From Prorocentrum cordatum (Eukaryota; Sar; Dinophyceae; Prorocentrales; Prorocentraceae): 64,000 nt of DNA. The translations under genes and the position numbers were made by a program. Positions 62,634-64,000 of the stretch are shown here, piece after piece (within the stretch, counting starts at the first letter, position 1; each line of letters starts with the position of its first letter). The notes below the pieces were generated by a model, which was given only the letters and a program-made list of their open reading frames with translations, ran no database searches and had not been told where the DNA came from. The DNA is taken from positions 62,001 through 126,000 of the forward strand of contig CAUYUJ010019073.1 in assembly GCA_963575745.1 (NCBI GenBank), given 5' to 3'.

Positions 62634-63629
62634 GCCGCAGCCAGCGCAATTACCCGTCCTCGGGTTAAGCAGATTGGAAAAAAATTGGCAACTATGGAAC
62701 TCTCTGCTCGAGTTTCTTCCCTTTCAGCGGGTCGAGGCTGCGCTGCCGCCCTCATCTGCAGAGTTGACGACCCCGCGTTTACTACATTTGTCAAGTCGGA
62801 CTGGGGCGGAACGGACGCGGCCCCAAACGACTGAGCCGCCGGCAATAGATGTCTGTCCGTCCCAGGTCGGCTTGGCCGGCGGGCATTTATCATTGCTCGA
62901 TTGCATACGCTGCAGGGATGCTCTGGCCTCTTCATGCGATCTAAGTTCTTCCAGATATTGATTGTTCTGGTCAGCTATTTTCGCAGCTACTACTTGTGTG
63001 TCAACCACTTCCAGCCTGGCGTTTTTAAGCTCTTCTTGAAGGCTCTGCCTTTCTCGTTCCGCCCTGACTGTAGCGATGCGTTATCCTTCTACTCTAGCCA
63101 CCGCAACAGCAGCGGCGACCGTTTTGGCATCAACCGACTGATTAGTCGCCGCCACAACGGCCTGTCGTTCTGAAGCCATTATTTCTAGATAACTATTCTC
63201 GGCTTCTATCTCCGCCTGCCGCTTAGCGGCCGCGGTCTGATGGTACATTTGTTCCATCAGTTCTCGTTCTCGCTCTCTAGCAGCCATGGCCAGAGCGAGT
63301 CTTTCAGCCTCAAATGTCTTCCGACCTTCTGCCACGGTTGCTCCCATCTCCTCTCGATCCAGTCGGGCCCTTTCGGCCAGCTGTGCTTCGTTGGTCAGAA
63401 ACTCTCGCTGGGTTTTAGCCTCAGCTAGTCTAGCCTGGCCCAGAACAGTTTGCATGAGAAGATATGTGCAGTCATGCTCGTCCATAGGAAAGCACTCTAT
63501 ACACAACCATTGGATATTACACTTCGGGCACACTTCAGAACAACTCTTGCATACTGGATGCCTACATGCACCTTCTGGCTTGTTGGCTTTACCTGGGCAT
63601 CTGCTTTCCGCCTGAAGGCGCGCAGTCAA
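62495..63629 (-). pseudogene. RING/treble-clef and coiled-coil ORF upstream of gag
   Basis: Frame 63629-63081 (182 residues) opens with CRHPVCKSCSEVCPKC, then CIECFPMDEHDC, a tight cluster of at least eight Cys/His that looks like a RING, B-box or treble-clef zinc site. It is followed by a long coiled coil (KTQREFLTNEAQLAERARLD, REREREL in style). Frames 63008-62724 and 62935-62495 continue it with SDLTNVV and CSVCNRAM pieces. Probably the N-terminal part of a gag polyprotein. Bases 63630-64000 contain further minus-strand frames running off the edge. Confidence 0.5.
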
Positions 63630-64000
63630 AGTTTGGGTTCCAGCATGCCTCCATTATGGAGATGGCCCCGTTGCTCCTCGAAGTAGATCTCGCTCCTGAT
63701 ATTGGTATTTGGGGTCTTCCCCTACTAGATGCATTCGATCTGGGGCTCACAAACGTACCTTCTGGGGGTTTAGGTACCTCTAGAAGCTCCTCATCCCTCT
63801 CGTCCTGTCTTATAAGCTCAGTGCACGAAGCTGGTTGTCCAACCAGTTCTTCATCCTCAACAACAGCCGGTATCGAGGGTTGCCAATCGCCTGAGGCGAC
63901 GGCAGGACGATGGAAACCTTCTTTAAGTGGTGAGTCGTTTAAGTCATAATCCTCGTTTCTCTGCTTCTTGAGTTGAGGTGCAGGAGTCCGTCCTGTAGAT

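Larger units (their letters stand above)
42593..64000 (-). mobile_element. Giant Ty1/copia-type retroelement, incomplete at right edge
   Basis: On the minus strand the order is a RING-like/coil ORF (63629-62495), gag (62633-60420), protease (59855-59040), integrase (59023-57722), RT (57319-55595) and RNase H (within 55731-53500). Integrase before RT is the copia order. Pol then continues into a methyltransferase-like domain (about 53640-52960) and into roughly 10 kb of further ORFs ending with copy 2 of the 3' segment. At more than 21 kb it is far longer than ordinary copia elements of about 5 kb. The 5' end lies beyond 64000, so long terminal repeats cannot be checked. Stops and frameshifts occur in most domains. 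A stack of more than one element is an alternative, but the shared small hairpins run through the whole length. Confidence 0.7.

Noticed and set aside
17722-63000. Stop-codon reassignment to explain in-frame stops in the retroelements
   Set aside because: TAG, TAA and TGA all interrupt domains and frameshifts are also present, so decay explains it better.
42593-64000. Long terminal repeats of the copia-type element
   Set aside because: The 5' end is outside the window, and I saw no TG...CA direct repeat pair inside it.
1-64000. tRNA, rRNA or spliceosomal RNA genes
   Set aside because: No convincing cloverleaf, rRNA or snRNA signature was seen by eye on either strand. A covariance-model scan would be needed to exclude them.

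Overview
This window reads as nuclear DNA of a dinoflagellate. It is GC-rich and dominated by repeats and retroelements. Two plus-strand genes are preceded by relics of the dinoflagellate trans-spliced leader (CCGTAGCCATTTTGGC-like, at 2678 and 8152), the mark of mRNAs that were reverse-transcribed back into the genome. I cannot name the species. A dinoflagellate with abundant LINE and Ty1/copia elements, such as a Prorocentrum-like species, would fit.

Layout. 1-1640: low-complexity repeats (CCCAAGAGGCC and CGAACGACTCACACC units) and a CAG-rich tract. 1704-7019: a small coiled-coil ORF, then a spliced gene with a relict leader, a long A-tract, a transposase-like body and a C-terminal PHD-type finger. 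7155-7770: a satellite of small GTTGACTC/GAGTCAAC hairpins. 8152-11945: a second relict leader with one or two genes of unknown function, then a second copy of the low-complexity module (11943-12890). 13077-17721: copy 1 of a retroelement 3' segment, minus strand. 17722-35413: a very large, decayed non-LTR retroelement on the minus strand. From its 5' side it carries an N-terminal ORF, a C5 cytosine methyltransferase (DNMT), an APE-type endonuclease, a reverse transcriptase, a zinc knuckle plus RNase H, a UPF1-like SF1 helicase and a Cys-rich tail. 35433-37362: simple repeats. 37363-39725: a minus-strand gene for a secreted protein with 14 Cys-rich repeats. 39726-42592: repeats and unassigned sequence. 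42593-64000: a giant Ty1/copia-type element on the minus strand, running off the right edge. Its order is RING-like/coil ORF, gag, protease, integrase, RT, RNase H, methyltransferase-like domain, about 6 kb of further ORFs, and finally copy 2 of the same 3' segment found at 13077-17721.

Main points. (1) Two introns (5668-5840 and 10493-10580) are inverted-repeat elements flanked by 5-6 base duplications. Removing each together with one duplication copy restores the reading frame, so they look like introner-type insertions into retroposed genes. (2) A LINE carries both a DNMT and a helicase. (3) The copia-type element carries a different methyltransferase-like domain and is sprinkled with tiny three-base-loop hairpins whose outer arms vary from site to site. 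(4) The same 4.6 kb 3' segment is joined to two unrelated retroelements. The copy 1 junction falls exactly at the loop of one of those hairpins, and 19-base direct repeats bracket the copy 1/LINE composite.

Most retroelement ORFs are broken by stops (TAG, TAA and TGA all occur) and frameshifts, so these copies are dead or dying. The host genes appear intact apart from unresolved exons. All domain calls are from motifs read by eye. No search was run.
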